The notes under the pieces are model-generated. The model saw nothing but the letters and a program-made list of their open reading frames with translations. It was not told the origin of the DNA and ran no database searches. Positions 29,322-39,056 of a stretch of 64,000 bases of DNA are shown piece by piece. The stretch spans positions 32,679 through 96,678 of the forward strand of contig NZ_RHOW01000003.1 of the NCBI RefSeq assembly GCF_003946215.1, read 5' to 3'. The stretch's first letter is position 1, and each line of letters opens with the position of its first letter. The position numbers and the translations under genes were made by a program. This stretch comes from Lapidilactobacillus mulanensis (GTDB lineage Bacteria; Bacillota; Bacilli; Lactobacillales; Lactobacillaceae).

Positions 29322-32300
29322 TTCCCTGAAACTAATTGTTCGCCTTCAACATCGGTCAATGACACGCTAATGATTTTTGAGACACCTGATTCTTGCATCG
29401 TGACACCGTATAAACGATCAACTTGCATCATGGTGCCTTTACGATGCGTGATCACAATGAACTGCGTTTGATCTTCGTAATGCCGCAAATAATTGGCAAA
29501 ACGATCGACGTTAGCATCATCCAAAGACGCCTCGACTTCATCAAGAATACTGAAAGGTGCAGGTTTCACTTTTAAGATTGCAAAAAGCAACGTGATCGCC
29601 GTCAATGCTCGTTCACCACCGGATAACAAACTGAGGCTCTGTAATTTCTTGCCAGGTGGCTGCGCATTGATTTCTATTCCGGTAGTGAGCCAATTTCCCG
29701 GATCCGTTAATTCTAGTTTAGCTTGACCGCCGCCAAACATTTTTGGAAAAATATCCGTAAAGGCCTGATTCACAGCTGTAAATGTCGTTGAAAAACGTTG
29801 AGAAACTTCTTGATCCATATTTCCCATCGTCTTCAATAATTCGGTCCGTGCCGTGATCAAATCATCTTGTTGCTTCGACAAAAATTCATAACGCTCATTG
29901 ACCTCGTCAAATTCAGCAATGGCATCCAGATTAACGTGCCCAATATCGCGTAAGGTCATTCGCACTAATTTTAAGGCAGAATTGAGTTCATCAAGCGACT
30001 GATGATCAGCCGCTAAATTCTGATAGGCCGCTTCAAAACTTAATTGATAGTCTTCACGCAATGTGGTCAAACGCGTATTCATTTCCAATTTCAGTGAATT
30101 CAACGCGACGGCGACTTCTTCTTGCTCTCTAGCTGTTTGCTTTTGTAACTGATATTGTCGCTGCGTTTGTGGTTCTAACGCTTCAATTTGATCTGCAAGT
30201 GCTTGCCGTTCTTGTTTATACTGTGCCAATTTAGCCTTCAATGCGGAAATTGTCGCCGTTAATTTTTGCAACTGTTCAGCAACTTGATGTGCACTAAGCT
30301 GTGTTTGTTGTTGATTGGCGGTTAATTCACGCAAGGATTCTTGTAATTCAGAATGTTGTTGCTGCAAATTCTTCAATTCGGTTTCTTGTCGTTGCTGCTC
30401 CTCAACGACATTAGCCAAAGATGCCTGTGCCACTGCAAATTTTGTCTTCAATTCACTGACTTGTCCAGTTAAAGTCTCTTGCTGGGCGGTAAAATTAGTC
30501 AGCCGCTCTTGTGTGTGGGCAATCGTCTCTTTTTGCGCATCGATCTTTGCAGCAATCGTCTGCTGTTCAGTTGACTTGTCCCTGAGTTGTTGCTGCAATT
30601 CAACACATTCAGATTGATGCCGTTCCTGAGTCAATTGCTCGATCTTAATTTGTTGTTCCAATCGTTGTAAATTCTGTTCTTGCTCGGTGACATACTGTTT
30701 GGCAACATTCGCTGATTTCGCAGAGGCCTGTAACTTTTGTTCGAGCGCAATACGTTGACCACTCAATTGCGTGGACTGCTCCTTGCTTGCACTAATTGTT
30801 GCCTGCAAGGTATTTAATTCACCCTGTTGTTGTTTGATTGTTGCTTTCAATTGGGTCAATTCTTGTTGGCGGCTCAGCAATCCGTTGCGTTGTTGCTTCG
30901 TTTTACCACCAGTCATCGCGCCACCAGGTGTTAAAATATCCCCGTCCAATGTTACGATCCGGGTTTGATAATGAATCGCCTTAGCCAATTGAGTGGCTTC
31001 AGATAATTGATCAACCACTAAAATGTTTCCCAACAAATGATCGATCACATTTTTCAGCTTAGGATCATACTGAATTAATTCTGCCGCGACGCCTTCAAAC
31101 CCAGCCGACTGCTGTGCGGTTTGTAAAAGACCACGATCTAAATAATGCGGGCGAATCGTTGTCAATGGCAAGAAAGTTGCGCGTCCCAAACGTTGTGCCT
31201 TTAAAAAACTGATTGCTTGTTCCGCGCTTTGTGTATCTTCACAGATGACTTGTTGCAATTGCGAGCCTAAAACTTGTTCGATTGCAAACTGCAGCTTCGC
31301 AGGAACCCGCAATAAATCTGCCACTGCACCGATTAATCCAGATAATTTATTTTTTGAATTTAAAACGGCACGCACACCTTGGTAAAAGCCACTGTGATCG
31401 GCTGTTAATTCTTCCAAACTCTGATAGCGTGCTTTTTGTTGTTGAAATTGTTCGAGTTGTTGGTACCAACTCTGTTCCTTATCGGTGATCGTTTGCCGTA
31501 CTTCAGCTAATTGCTGATCAAGTTTAGTTAATTGTTGCTGCTGAGCTTGTTGCTGCTCGGCTTGTTGTTGGTCAACTTCTCGTAATTGACGCACAGTTGC
31601 TTGTAAGGCTTGTTTTTGCATCTGCAACTTGGTTAAATCTTCTTCAGCCTGTTGTTGCTGAGCCGTCAACTTGTTCAGATTATCTTGGCCAAAAACGATC
31701 TCGTTGCGGATCGTCGTTTGCTTTTGCAATTGTTCGATGTAATCGGCACGCAAATCGTTGACTTGCTGTGCAAGATCCTCCTGATTTTCACCCTGTTGCG
31801 TCTGCAATTGAGACAATTGCGCCGTGAGTTGATCATTTTCAGTCTGTGCTGTCACGAGTTTAGCTTTCGTTTGCGTGATAACATCAACTTGTGTCGCACT
31901 AGCCGCTTCATTTTCAGCCAGTTGTTTCTGTAAGGATTCTGAATTAGTCTGGTGATAAGTCGCGCGCTCCTGCGACAAAGAAATCTGACCGTTCAAACTC
32001 TCTTGCTGACGTGTTTGCTCGACTAACTGATCTTGATGGGCTTCAATTTTCTGATTGATAGCTTCAGAATTTTCGCGCGCTGTGGTCAATTGCTGACTGA
32101 CCGTCTGAGTTTGCTGATCAATTTTTTGGGAGATCTCATTCAGTTCATGTTGCCGCTGAATTTGTTGATTCTGTTGTTGGTGCAGATCAGCTAACTCAAG
32201 CGCTAAAATTTGTTGATTTAACTCATCAAAGCTTGCTTTTTGGCGCTGATAATCCTTTGCACGACTGGCTTGTTTACACAAAGGTTCCACGCGTCCGGCC

Positions 32301-32893
32301 AATTCAGAAACAATATCGGCGATCCGATTCAGATTCTCATTGGTCACGGCCAATTCGGATTCAGCCTGCTTTTTTTGCTGTTTAAATTTAAAAACGCCAG
32401 CTGCTTCTTCAATAATCGTTCGCCGATCTTCAGGTTTACTATTGAAAACTTCTTCAACTCGGCCCTGCGAAATAATCGCAAAAGCTTCTTTGCCTAAACC
32501 TGAATCAAGAAATAAATCACTGATATCACGCAAACGACAACTCCGGTGATTAAGTCTAAAATCACTGGTGCCGTCACGAAATAAACGCCGAGAAATTTCC
32601 ACAGTCGCTTGATCAGTCTTCAAAGAATGATCGCGATTATCAAAGACCAGCGTAACTTCGGCCCGATTTAAAGCAGGACGTAGCGCACTCCCGGCAAAAA
32701 TAATATCCGGCATGTGACTGCCCCGCAAACTCTTAGCCGACTGTTCACCCATCACCCAACGAATGGCTTCGGTAATATTACTCTTCCCACTACCATTAGG
32801 GCCGACGATTCCTGTGATCCCGGTTGTAAATTCAATTATAGTTTTATCTGCAAATGATTTGAATCCGTTGATCATCAGTGATTTTAGCGGCAT
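29318..32893 (-). CDS. smc: Chromosome segregation protein SMC
   Basis: Condensin ATPase that loads at ParB sites and aligns chromosome arms. 1191 aa: head part with P-loop GPNGSGKSN (31-39), long Q-rich coiled coils (about 170-510 and 680-1000), a hinge (about 515-660, including SGLIGAVADLLRV and GG at MTGG), and the C-terminal head with signature LSLLSGGERALTAI (about 1085) and Walker B FSILDEVEASLDDAN. It starts 8 bp after rnc, as usual. Confidence 0.97.
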   Translation of the reverse strand: MPLKSLMINGFKSFADKTIIEFTTGITGIVGPNGSGKSNITEAIRWVMGEQSAKSLRGSHMPDIIFAGSALRPALNRAEVTLVFDNRDHSLKTDQATVEISRRLFRDGTSDFRLNHRSCRLRDISDLFLDSGLGKEAFAIISQGRVEEVFNSKPEDRRTIIEEAAGVFKFKQQKKQAESELAVTNENLNRIADIVSELAGRVEPLCKQASRAKDYQRQKASFDELNQQILALELADLHQQQNQQIQRQHELNEISQKIDQQTQTVSQQLTTARENSEAINQKIEAHQDQLVEQTRQQESLNGQISLSQERATYHQTNSESLQKQLAENEAASATQVDVITQTKAKLVTAQTENDQLTAQLSQLQTQQGENQEDLAQQVNDLRADYIEQLQKQTTIRNEIVFGQDNLNKLTAQQQQAEEDLTKLQMQKQALQATVRQLREVDQQQAEQQQAQQQQLTKLDQQLAEVRQTITDKEQSWYQQLEQFQQQKARYQSLEELTADHSGFYQGVRAVLNSKNKLSGLIGAVADLLRVPAKLQFAIEQVLGSQLQQVICEDTQSAEQAISFLKAQRLGRATFLPLTTIRPHYLDRGLLQTAQQSAGFEGVAAELIQYDPKLKNVIDHLLGNILVVDQLSEATQLAKAIHYQTRIVTLDGDILTPGGAMTGGKTKQQRNGLLSRQQELTQLKATIKQQQGELNTLQATISASKEQSTQLSGQRIALEQKLQASAKSANVAKQYVTEQEQNLQRLEQQIKIEQLTQERHQSECVELQQQLRDKSTEQQTIAAKIDAQKETIAHTQERLTNFTAQQETLTGQVSELKTKFAVAQASLANVVEEQQRQETELKNLQQQHSELQESLRELTANQQQTQLSAHQVAEQLQKLTATISALKAKLAQYKQERQALADQIEALEPQTQRQYQLQKQTAREQEEVAVALNSLKLEMNTRLTTLREDYQLSFEAAYQNLAADHQSLDELNSALKLVRMTLRDIGHVNLDAIAEFDEVNERYEFLSKQQDDLITARTELLKTMGNMDQEVSQRFSTTFTAVNQAFTDIFPKMFGGGQAKLELTDPGNWLTTGIEINAQPPGKKLQSLSLLSGGERALTAITLLFAILKVKPAPFSILDEVEASLDDANVDRFANYLRHYEDQTQFIVITHRKGTMMQVDRLYGVTMQESGVSKIISVSLTDVEGEQLVSGN

Positions 32894-32901
32894 TGATCTT
32901 C

Positions 32902-33609
32902 CTACCCATTCTCATGTTCTTGTAACTGGCTTAATGCCGTTTCCGCCGCATTTTTTTCGGCGGCTTTTTTATTTTGGCCGACACCTTGTGCCAACGGCTT
33001 CCCGTCAACACGTAATTCGACTAGAAAGTCCCGCTCGTTGGCAGAGCCTTCAGATTTCATCACAACATACTCGATTTTACGTTCACCATTACGTTGTAAA
33101 TATTCCTGCAATCTGGTTTTATGATCCGTATCATAGGAATATTGACCAGCATCAATTTTTGGGAAAAGAACCTGCTTCAAAAAAGCAACCACAGCTGGCA
33201 TGCCTTGATCCAAATATAGCGCGCCATTAAAGGCTTCAAAAACATCCTCAAGCAATCCTGCTCGTGAGCGCGCACCCATTTTTTCTTCACCGACGCCTAA
33301 CCGAATGTAGGGTTGAAAACCAGAATCAATCGATAATTGACAAAAGCTCGACGATTTAACAATTGCGGCGCGTAACCGAGTAAGTTTGCCTTCTGGTAAA
33401 TGCTTATAATTCTCAAACAAATAGTCTGACACAGCTAATTCCATCACCGCATCACCCAAGAATTCTAGACGCTCATAATTGCCATAACCTAATTCTTTAT
33501 TCTCGTTTGCAAACGAAGCGTGTGTAAAAGCCGCATCTAACAAACCAAGGTCTTTAAACTCAACACCATATTTTGCCCGCAACTCGCTGACAAATTCTGC
33601 TGCTACCAT
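32902..33609 (-). CDS. rnc: Ribonuclease III
   Basis: Double-strand-specific RNase for rRNA precursor processing and mRNA turnover. 235 aa: catalytic domain with the signature ERLEFLGDAVMEL and downstream Asp/Glu metal ligands (LLEDVFEAFNGALYLDQG), then a dsRNA-binding domain ending QNKKAAEKNAAETALSQL. ATG at 33607-33609 was preferred to an in-frame ATG nine bases upstream because AGGAG is then correctly spaced. Its leader contains an imperfect inverted repeat that could be a substrate for autoregulatory cleavage. Confidence 0.96.
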   Translation of the reverse strand: MVAAEFVSELRAKYGVEFKDLGLLDAAFTHASFANENKELGYGNYERLEFLGDAVMELAVSDYLFENYKHLPEGKLTRLRAAIVKSSSFCQLSIDSGFQPYIRLGVGEEKMGARSRAGLLEDVFEAFNGALYLDQGMPAVVAFLKQVLFPKIDAGQYSYDTDHKTRLQEYLQRNGERKIEYVVMKSEGSANERDFLVELRVDGKPLAQGVGQNKKAAEKNAAETALSQLQEHENG

Positions 33610-33639
33610 ATTGGTCATCTCCTAAACAAGCTACCGAAG

Positions 33640-33743
33640 CACAATTGAAAGACATGGCTAAATTTATTAATTAAAAAACTAATCACTTAGACATCAAGTT
33701 CAAACCTTCGGCGCGATCAAAACTACAGAATACCACAATTTAC
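33640..33743 (-). other. rnc 5' leader with imperfect inverted repeat
   Basis: The leader runs from the promoter to the rnc start. Minus-strand CCGAAG..TTGAA near its start can pair with TTCAA..CTTCGG near its end, enclosing an AT-rich loop. Such a duplex is a plausible RNase III target. The fold is read by eye. Confidence 0.45.
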
Positions 33744-33772
33744 ATTATACCCTAAGAAACAATTACAACCAA
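33744..33772 (-). promoter_or_regulatory. Putative rnc promoter
   Basis: Minus-strand -10 TATAAT (33744-33749), 17 bp, -35 TTGGTT (33767-33772). It separates rnc-smc-ftsY from acpP, whose terminator lies just upstream. Confidence 0.65.
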
Positions 33773-33831
33773 AACGAAATTTCAGGGTTGTACAGCCCGT
33801 TTAGAATGGGCAATGTATAAACTTAAGCTCA

Positions 33832-33875
33832 ACAAAACGCAAAAGCTCTGAATGATCACTTTGATCATTCAGAGC
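33832..33875 (-). terminator. Intrinsic terminator after acpP
   Basis: GCTCTGAATGATCA-AAG-TGATCATTCAGAGC is a perfect 14-bp stem followed on the minus strand by TTTTGCGTTTTG. Confidence 0.9.
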
Positions 33876-33907
33876 CCGGCCTTTGAACCAATTTAAATCT
33901 CAATAAA

Positions 33908-34153
33908 TTACTTATCTTGGTGCGCATCAATATATTTAACTGCGTCACCAACTGTAATAATTTTTTCAGCATCTTCATCTGGAATTTCATCGTCAAATGT
34001 ATCTTCCAATTCCAAGACAAACTCAACCAAATCAATTGAATCTGCGGATAAATCATTTTTGATATTTGTGTCACGCGTGATCGTGCTTTGATCAACCTCA
34101 AAACGGTCGGCAATCAAGCTGGCGATCTTATCAAATACTTCTGTTTCTGTCAT
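33908..34153 (-). CDS. acpP: Acyl carrier protein
   Basis: Carries acyl chains on 4'-phosphopantetheine. 81 aa, acidic, with the attachment site in LSADSIDLVEFVLELED (Ser38; DSI in place of the common DSL). It follows plsX, which uses acyl-ACP. fabD, fabG and fapR, found here in Bacillus, are absent. The main FAS ACP may lie elsewhere, so this could be the phospholipid-linked paralogue. Confidence 0.93.
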   Translation of the reverse strand: MTETEVFDKIASLIADRFEVDQSTITRDTNIKNDLSADSIDLVEFVLELEDTFDDEIPDEDAEKIITVGDAVKYIDAHQDK

Positions 34154-34204
34154 TATTGTCCTCCTGAAATTCGTTCTGGTCGATTTGTTACTGATACTTC
34201 ATCA

Positions 34205-35206
34205 TTACTTGATCGGATTTTCCTTCAAATAATTGATGACTTGCGGAATCGTTTGCTTAGCGAGCATCTCGCGGATCTGGCCGATCGTTGAAATCACCGC
34301 GCCTTCATCTGAACCACCATGGGTTTTGATCACAGGCGCATTGACGCCTAGTAAAACTGCACCACCATTGTCAGATATACTAAAACGATTTTTAATCTCG
34401 CCCAGAGCTGGTTTAATCATCGCAGCCCCTAGTTTAACACCAATGCCACTGTTTAATAAAGTATCTTTGATCATTTTCAACAACAAACTAGCCATACCTT
34501 CAGTTGCTTTTAAAACGGCGTTACCTGTAAAACCATCAGAAACGATCACGTCAGCTTTATCTTGTAGCAAATTACTCGATTCAACATTACCCACGAAATT
34601 AATCGCTGGGTTTTTTTCTAACCGTTGATAAACTTCCTGATGTAAGGGATCACCCTTGTCAAATTCAGTGCCGTTGTTGAGCAACGCCACTCGCGGTTTC
34701 GCAATGTTACGAATGTCGCGCGCATAAATCGTGCCCATTAACGCCCATTGCTCCAGATAGCTGGCTTTACTTTCTGCATTGGCACCACAGTCGAGTAAAT
34801 TGACCATGTTGTTGGGATTAACTGTTGGCAATGAAGGCATCAACGCCGGCCGTTCGATGCCTTTGATCCGACCGATCACGAAGATACCTGTCGCCAATAA
34901 CGCACCCGTATTTCCTAATGAAAAAAGTGCTTCGGCTTTTCCATCTTTGACCGCTTGTGCTGCCATGACCATTGAAGAATCTTTTTTTCGGCGAACCGCT
35001 TTTACTGGCTCATCTTCATTAAGAATTTGGCTATCTGCTTGCACAAATTCAATACGTGTTTCGTCAGTCAAATATGGTTCAACTTTGGCACGATCACCAA
35101 ACATCATAAATTCGAGATCAGGCCATTGATCACGTGCCTTCATTACACCATTCACAACGACTTCTGGTGCGTGGTCGCCACCCATTGCATCTACCGCAAT
35201 CTTCAT
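34205..35206 (-). CDS. plsX: Phosphate acyltransferase PlsX
   Basis: Converts acyl-ACP to acyl-phosphate for PlsY, the first step of phospholipid synthesis in Gram-positives. 333 aa with MKIAVDAMGGDHAPEVVVNG, ALFSLGNTGALLATG, LLDCGANAESK and IVSDGFTGNAVLKATEG. ATG start; 11 bp gap from recG. FakA (37350) makes acyl-phosphate from exogenous fatty acids, so both inputs to the acyl-phosphate pool are encoded within 4 kb. Confidence 0.97.
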   Translation of the reverse strand: MKIAVDAMGGDHAPEVVVNGVMKARDQWPDLEFMMFGDRAKVEPYLTDETRIEFVQADSQILNEDEPVKAVRRKKDSSMVMAAQAVKDGKAEALFSLGNTGALLATGIFVIGRIKGIERPALMPSLPTVNPNNMVNLLDCGANAESKASYLEQWALMGTIYARDIRNIAKPRVALLNNGTEFDKGDPLHQEVYQRLEKNPAINFVGNVESSNLLQDKADVIVSDGFTGNAVLKATEGMASLLLKMIKDTLLNSGIGVKLGAAMIKPALGEIKNRFSISDNGGAVLLGVNAPVIKTHGGSDEGAVISTIGQIREMLAKQTIPQVINYLKENPIK

Positions 35207-35217
35207 ATGCTCATCCC

Positions 35218-37248
35218 CTAATCAAAATTTTCGTTATCTTTTAATTCAGACAAATATTGTTTCAGTTGTAAATTCTGCGGTGCTTCTAATTGTGGATCCT
35301 CACGAAATAACTCGAGGGCAACTTGATGAGCCGTGACTAGACTGTTATTGTCACCCACTGGATCACCGATTTTAAACTCCGGCAAACCAGACTGCTTATC
35401 CCCAAAAATATCACCTTGTCCGCGTAATTTCAAGTCGGCTTCTGCTAAAGTGAACCCATTATTCGTCTGCGTCATGATTTCCATGCGTTTAACTGCCACT
35501 TCATTTTGAGGATCGGCAATTAAATAACAGAAGGCTTGTCGATCACCCCGACCAACGCGACCGCGCAATTGGTGCAACGTAGCTAATCCAAATCGATCCG
35601 CATTGTATATGATCATAATATTCGCATTGGGCACATCCACACCAACTTCAACGACCGTGGTTGCCACCAACACTTGAATTTCATTACGGTTGAAAGATGC
35701 CATGGTTGCCGCTTTTTCATCCGAACTCATTTGACCATGAAGCAAGGCCACTTGATATTTGGGTGCAAAATATTTTGACAACTTTTCGTACAAGTCTTCA
35801 GCATTTTGTAAACTCATTTTATCCGACTCACTGATCAAAGGTGCGATCACAAATGCTTGGTCGCCATGATCAAGTTGATTCCGCGTCAATGCCAAGGCTT
35901 TGTCAGCTTGATTGATTTTAAGCCAACTTGTCTCAACCGGTCGCCTACCAGCAGGTAATTCATCGATCGTGGAAATATCCATTTCACCATAAGTTGTGAT
36001 TGCCAAAGTTCTAGGGATCGGTGTTGCAGTCATAGATAAAATGTCAGGATTCAACCCTTTTTCTCGTAGTGAGCGCCGTTGATTCACACCGAAGCGATGT
36101 TGCTCATCGATCACGATAAACCCAAGCTTAGCATAATTGATCGTGTCTTGGATCAATGCGTGGGTGCCGATCACAATATTGGCACGACCGGTTTCAATTT
36201 CAGTCAGTGAACTCTGCCGCTCGGGTCCTTTCATCGATCCAGTTAACAACGCGACGTGAACTTTCATCGGTGCAAATAATTTAACCAGTTTTTGATAGTG
36301 TTGCTCGGCCAAAATTTCTGTTGGTACCATTAACGCCGCTTGATAGCCTGCTGTAACTGCAGCAAACATTGCAAGTGCTGCCACCACTGTCTTACCTGAA
36401 CCAACATCGCCTTGCAAAAGACGATTCATATGCTGAGGTGATTTTAAATCGGCGCAAATTTCGTTGACCACACGTTTCTGCGCGCCTGTCAGCGCAAAGG
36501 GCAATGTCGCAATGAATTCTTTCAGCGAGGGTAAATCGTAAGCTAATTGTAACCCATCATCGACTTGACCATTCGTCTGGCGGACTTGTTGAATCTTGAC
36601 TTCGAATAAGAAAAACTCCCGAAAAATTGCGGTGCGCCGGGCAGCATCAGATTCCTGAATCGTTTTTGGGAAATGCATTTGCCGCACCAATTCAGAATCC
36701 GTTAACAACCGATAATGCTGACGAATATTTTCCGGGACAATATCAATAAGCAATTCGCCGGTTTCTTGATAGGCCGATTGAATCAGCTCGATCAACTTTT
36801 TTTGTCGGATCTGTTTATTGACTGAATAAATTGGATCGAGTTCATTTTGCGTGTTTTGCGTGATCACTTTTAAACCAACGACACTTTTACGACTCTCGTT
36901 CCATTTGCCGTAGACCGCAATTTCCTCATCTGGCAAGAATTTATCTTTCAACCAAGGCTGATTAAAAAAAGTGACGATCACGACTGTTTGTTCGATCAAC
37001 AAGCGAACATTGAGGCGAACTTTATGCGGCCCAAAATAACTCACGACGGGTGCACTGATCACAGTCCCTTTAAACAGCGCCTTTTCTTGATCAGCTAACT
37101 CCGCCAACGGACGAGCTTGTAAATCGTCGTATCGAAATGGAAAATAAAATAACAGATCTCGGATCGAAAAAATTCCCAATGAATTTAAACCGGTCACTGT
37201 TTTCGGACCAACACCTGTCAACACGCCGACTGAGTCATTCAGCCGCAT
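35218..37248 (-). CDS. recG: ATP-dependent DNA helicase RecG
   Basis: Remodels stalled forks and Holliday junctions. 676 aa: N-terminal wedge/OB domain, then SF2 helicase motifs LLQGDVGSGKTVVAAL (I), IGTHALI (Ia), DEQHRFG (II, DEQH variant typical of RecG), MTATPIPRTLA (III), VATTVVEVGVDVPNA, and QLRGRVGRGDRQAF (VI). ATG 37246-37248 follows GGAGGTGA; the longer open frame is rejected. A hairpin terminator sits immediately upstream of its ribosome-binding site. Confidence 0.97.
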   Translation of the reverse strand: MRLNDSVGVLTGVGPKTVTGLNSLGIFSIRDLLFYFPFRYDDLQARPLAELADQEKALFKGTVISAPVVSYFGPHKVRLNVRLLIEQTVVIVTFFNQPWLKDKFLPDEEIAVYGKWNESRKSVVGLKVITQNTQNELDPIYSVNKQIRQKKLIELIQSAYQETGELLIDIVPENIRQHYRLLTDSELVRQMHFPKTIQESDAARRTAIFREFFLFEVKIQQVRQTNGQVDDGLQLAYDLPSLKEFIATLPFALTGAQKRVVNEICADLKSPQHMNRLLQGDVGSGKTVVAALAMFAAVTAGYQAALMVPTEILAEQHYQKLVKLFAPMKVHVALLTGSMKGPERQSSLTEIETGRANIVIGTHALIQDTINYAKLGFIVIDEQHRFGVNQRRSLREKGLNPDILSMTATPIPRTLAITTYGEMDISTIDELPAGRRPVETSWLKINQADKALALTRNQLDHGDQAFVIAPLISESDKMSLQNAEDLYEKLSKYFAPKYQVALLHGQMSSDEKAATMASFNRNEIQVLVATTVVEVGVDVPNANIMIIYNADRFGLATLHQLRGRVGRGDRQAFCYLIADPQNEVAVKRMEIMTQTNNGFTLAEADLKLRGQGDIFGDKQSGLPEFKIGDPVGDNNSLVTAHQVALELFREDPQLEAPQNLQLKQYLSELKDNENFD

Positions 37249-37261
37249 TAAATCACCTCCA

Positions 37262-37313
37262 TAAAAACAGGACCAGACAGAGTTCAAGCACAATTGCTTT
37301 CTGCCTCGGTCCC
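37262..37313 (-). terminator. Terminator/attenuator between fakA and recG
   Basis: Minus-strand GGACC..CAGA..AGCAATTGTGCT..TCTG..GGTCC followed by TGTTTTTAT. It ends only about a dozen bases before the recG start, so recG expression must come from read-through or a promoter inside the short spacer. Confidence 0.75.
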
Positions 37314-37349
37314 AATTATTGATTCCAACGAACCTATCAATTCAGTTAA

Positions 37350-39017
37350 CTACTCCACCGCGATCAAATATGGATAAACTGGTTGATCTCCTTGATGAAT
37401 TTCAACCTCGATCTCATCATCAACGGCAGTAACCGCATCAGCGATTTGTTGCGCTTCTTGCTCACTACCCGATTGTCCGATAATAATCGTCACGATTTCA
37501 CTCTCATCATCCAACATCTTCGTTGCGGTTTCGATCGATGCCTGTAAACGATCCGCATTATCGACAAGAATCTTACCATCAACGATCCCCATAAAATGGC
37601 CCTCGTGGATCTGTAAGCCATCAATTTCGGTGTCGCGAATAGCTTCGGTGATTTGACCACTCTTGACCATTGCCAAGGCGTCGGTCATTTCAGCAACATT
37701 GCCGTCAATGCTAGATTCAGGATTAAAGGAAAGTAATGCGGTCATCCCTTGAGAAATGGATTTACTTGGGACGATCCCGACTTCCTGCTCAACAACTTCT
37801 TGTGCCTGTTTCGCAGCTAATAAAATATTGCCATTATTTGGTAAAACCAAAACTTTTTTTGCGTTGGTTGCCTTGATAGCTTCAGCAATATCTTGCGTGC
37901 TAGGATTCATGGTTTGTCCACCACTCAACACATAAGTAACGCCTAAACTACGGAATAATTCTGCCACACCTTCACCAGAAGCAATGGCAACAATTCCCCA
38001 TTCCTGTGGCCCCTTAACTGGTTGTGGTTCGTCTTTTTCAATAATATTTTCGTGTTGGATCCGCATATTATCAATTTTAATTTTAGCTAGGCTGCCAAAC
38101 TTCTGACCATAGCCCAAAACTTGTCCCGGATGTTCTGTGTGGACATGGACTTTAACAACTTCTTCGTCAGCAACAACCAGTAAAGAATCGCCTAACTCAT
38201 TGAGATAGTTGCGGAAAACTTGATAATCAAATTTTTCAGTAGGTTTAGAACCTTGGCCCAATTCAACCATCATTTCTGTACAATAACCAAATTTAATATC
38301 GGCCGTCGAAAGTTGACTCTGAACTGATTGATGATGAGTGGCATTGACCATCTCATCCATTTCGGCCTCATCTGGCACGTAAACGTCCTTCTCAGCCGTT
38401 TCACCGGTCAGTCCTTCTAGGAACCCTTCGTAAATAAAAACTAAGCCTTGGCCCCCAGAATCGACGACACCGACCTCTTTCAAAACGGGTAATAAATCAG
38501 GAGTTGATGCAAGTGCGGTTTTTGCAGTTTCAACCAGCGCCTTAACAACTTCAATAATATCATCGGATTCATTAGCTTTCAGCAGCGCAGCTTTTGCAGC
38601 CTCACGTGCAACAGTTAAGATCGTCCCTTCAACCGGCTTCATCACGGCTTGATAGGCAGTTTCAACGCCACCAGTAAAAGCACTGGCCAAATCTTTGGCG
38701 TTCAACTTTTCTTTGCCTTCTGTACTCTTCGCAAATCCACGGAACAGTTGAGAAGTGATCACGCCTGAATTGCCGCGGGCGCCCATTAAGAGCCCCTTAG
38801 CAAATTTTTTAGTTAATAAACCGACATCTTCACTGTTTGTTTCGTTGACTGCTTTAGCACCGGATTTAACGGTTAAATTCATATTAGTCCCAGTATCCCC
38901 ATCAGGCACGGGAAAAACATTTAATGAATTGACAAACTCAGCATTACGCCCTAAACGATGGGCAGCAACTCGAATCATATCTTGAAATTGCTTGCCTTGA
39001 ATTTCTTTTAACTGCAC
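37350..39017 (-). CDS. fakA: Fatty acid kinase ATP-binding subunit (FakA/YloV)
   Basis: With a FakB protein, phosphorylates exogenous fatty acids to acyl-phosphates. 555 aa: DhaL-type kinase domain (about 1-200) with FPVPDGDTGTNMNLT, whose Asp residues bind Mg-ATP, and GARGNSGVITSQLFRG, then a middle domain and a DAK/DegV-like C-terminal half. Next to yloU and upstream of recG-plsX. FakB is not in the window. Older annotations call this family dihydroxyacetone-kinase-like. Confidence 0.93.
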   Translation of the reverse strand: MQLKEIQGKQFQDMIRVAAHRLGRNAEFVNSLNVFPVPDGDTGTNMNLTVKSGAKAVNETNSEDVGLLTKKFAKGLLMGARGNSGVITSQLFRGFAKSTEGKEKLNAKDLASAFTGGVETAYQAVMKPVEGTILTVAREAAKAALLKANESDDIIEVVKALVETAKTALASTPDLLPVLKEVGVVDSGGQGLVFIYEGFLEGLTGETAEKDVYVPDEAEMDEMVNATHHQSVQSQLSTADIKFGYCTEMMVELGQGSKPTEKFDYQVFRNYLNELGDSLLVVADEEVVKVHVHTEHPGQVLGYGQKFGSLAKIKIDNMRIQHENIIEKDEPQPVKGPQEWGIVAIASGEGVAELFRSLGVTYVLSGGQTMNPSTQDIAEAIKATNAKKVLVLPNNGNILLAAKQAQEVVEQEVGIVPSKSISQGMTALLSFNPESSIDGNVAEMTDALAMVKSGQITEAIRDTEIDGLQIHEGHFMGIVDGKILVDNADRLQASIETATKMLDDESEIVTIIIGQSGSEQEAQQIADAVTAVDDEIEVEIHQGDQPVYPYLIAVE

Positions 39018-39056
39018 GATTATTTATTCCTCCTGAGAACAATTTGCTGATAATGG

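Noticed and set aside
33781..33820. Possible further hairpin-repeat copy (CAGGGTTGTACAGCCCG)
   Set aside because: Contains GGGTTG by chance; the flanks do not match the family left end, and the arms GGGTTGTACAGCCC form only a tiny palindrome.
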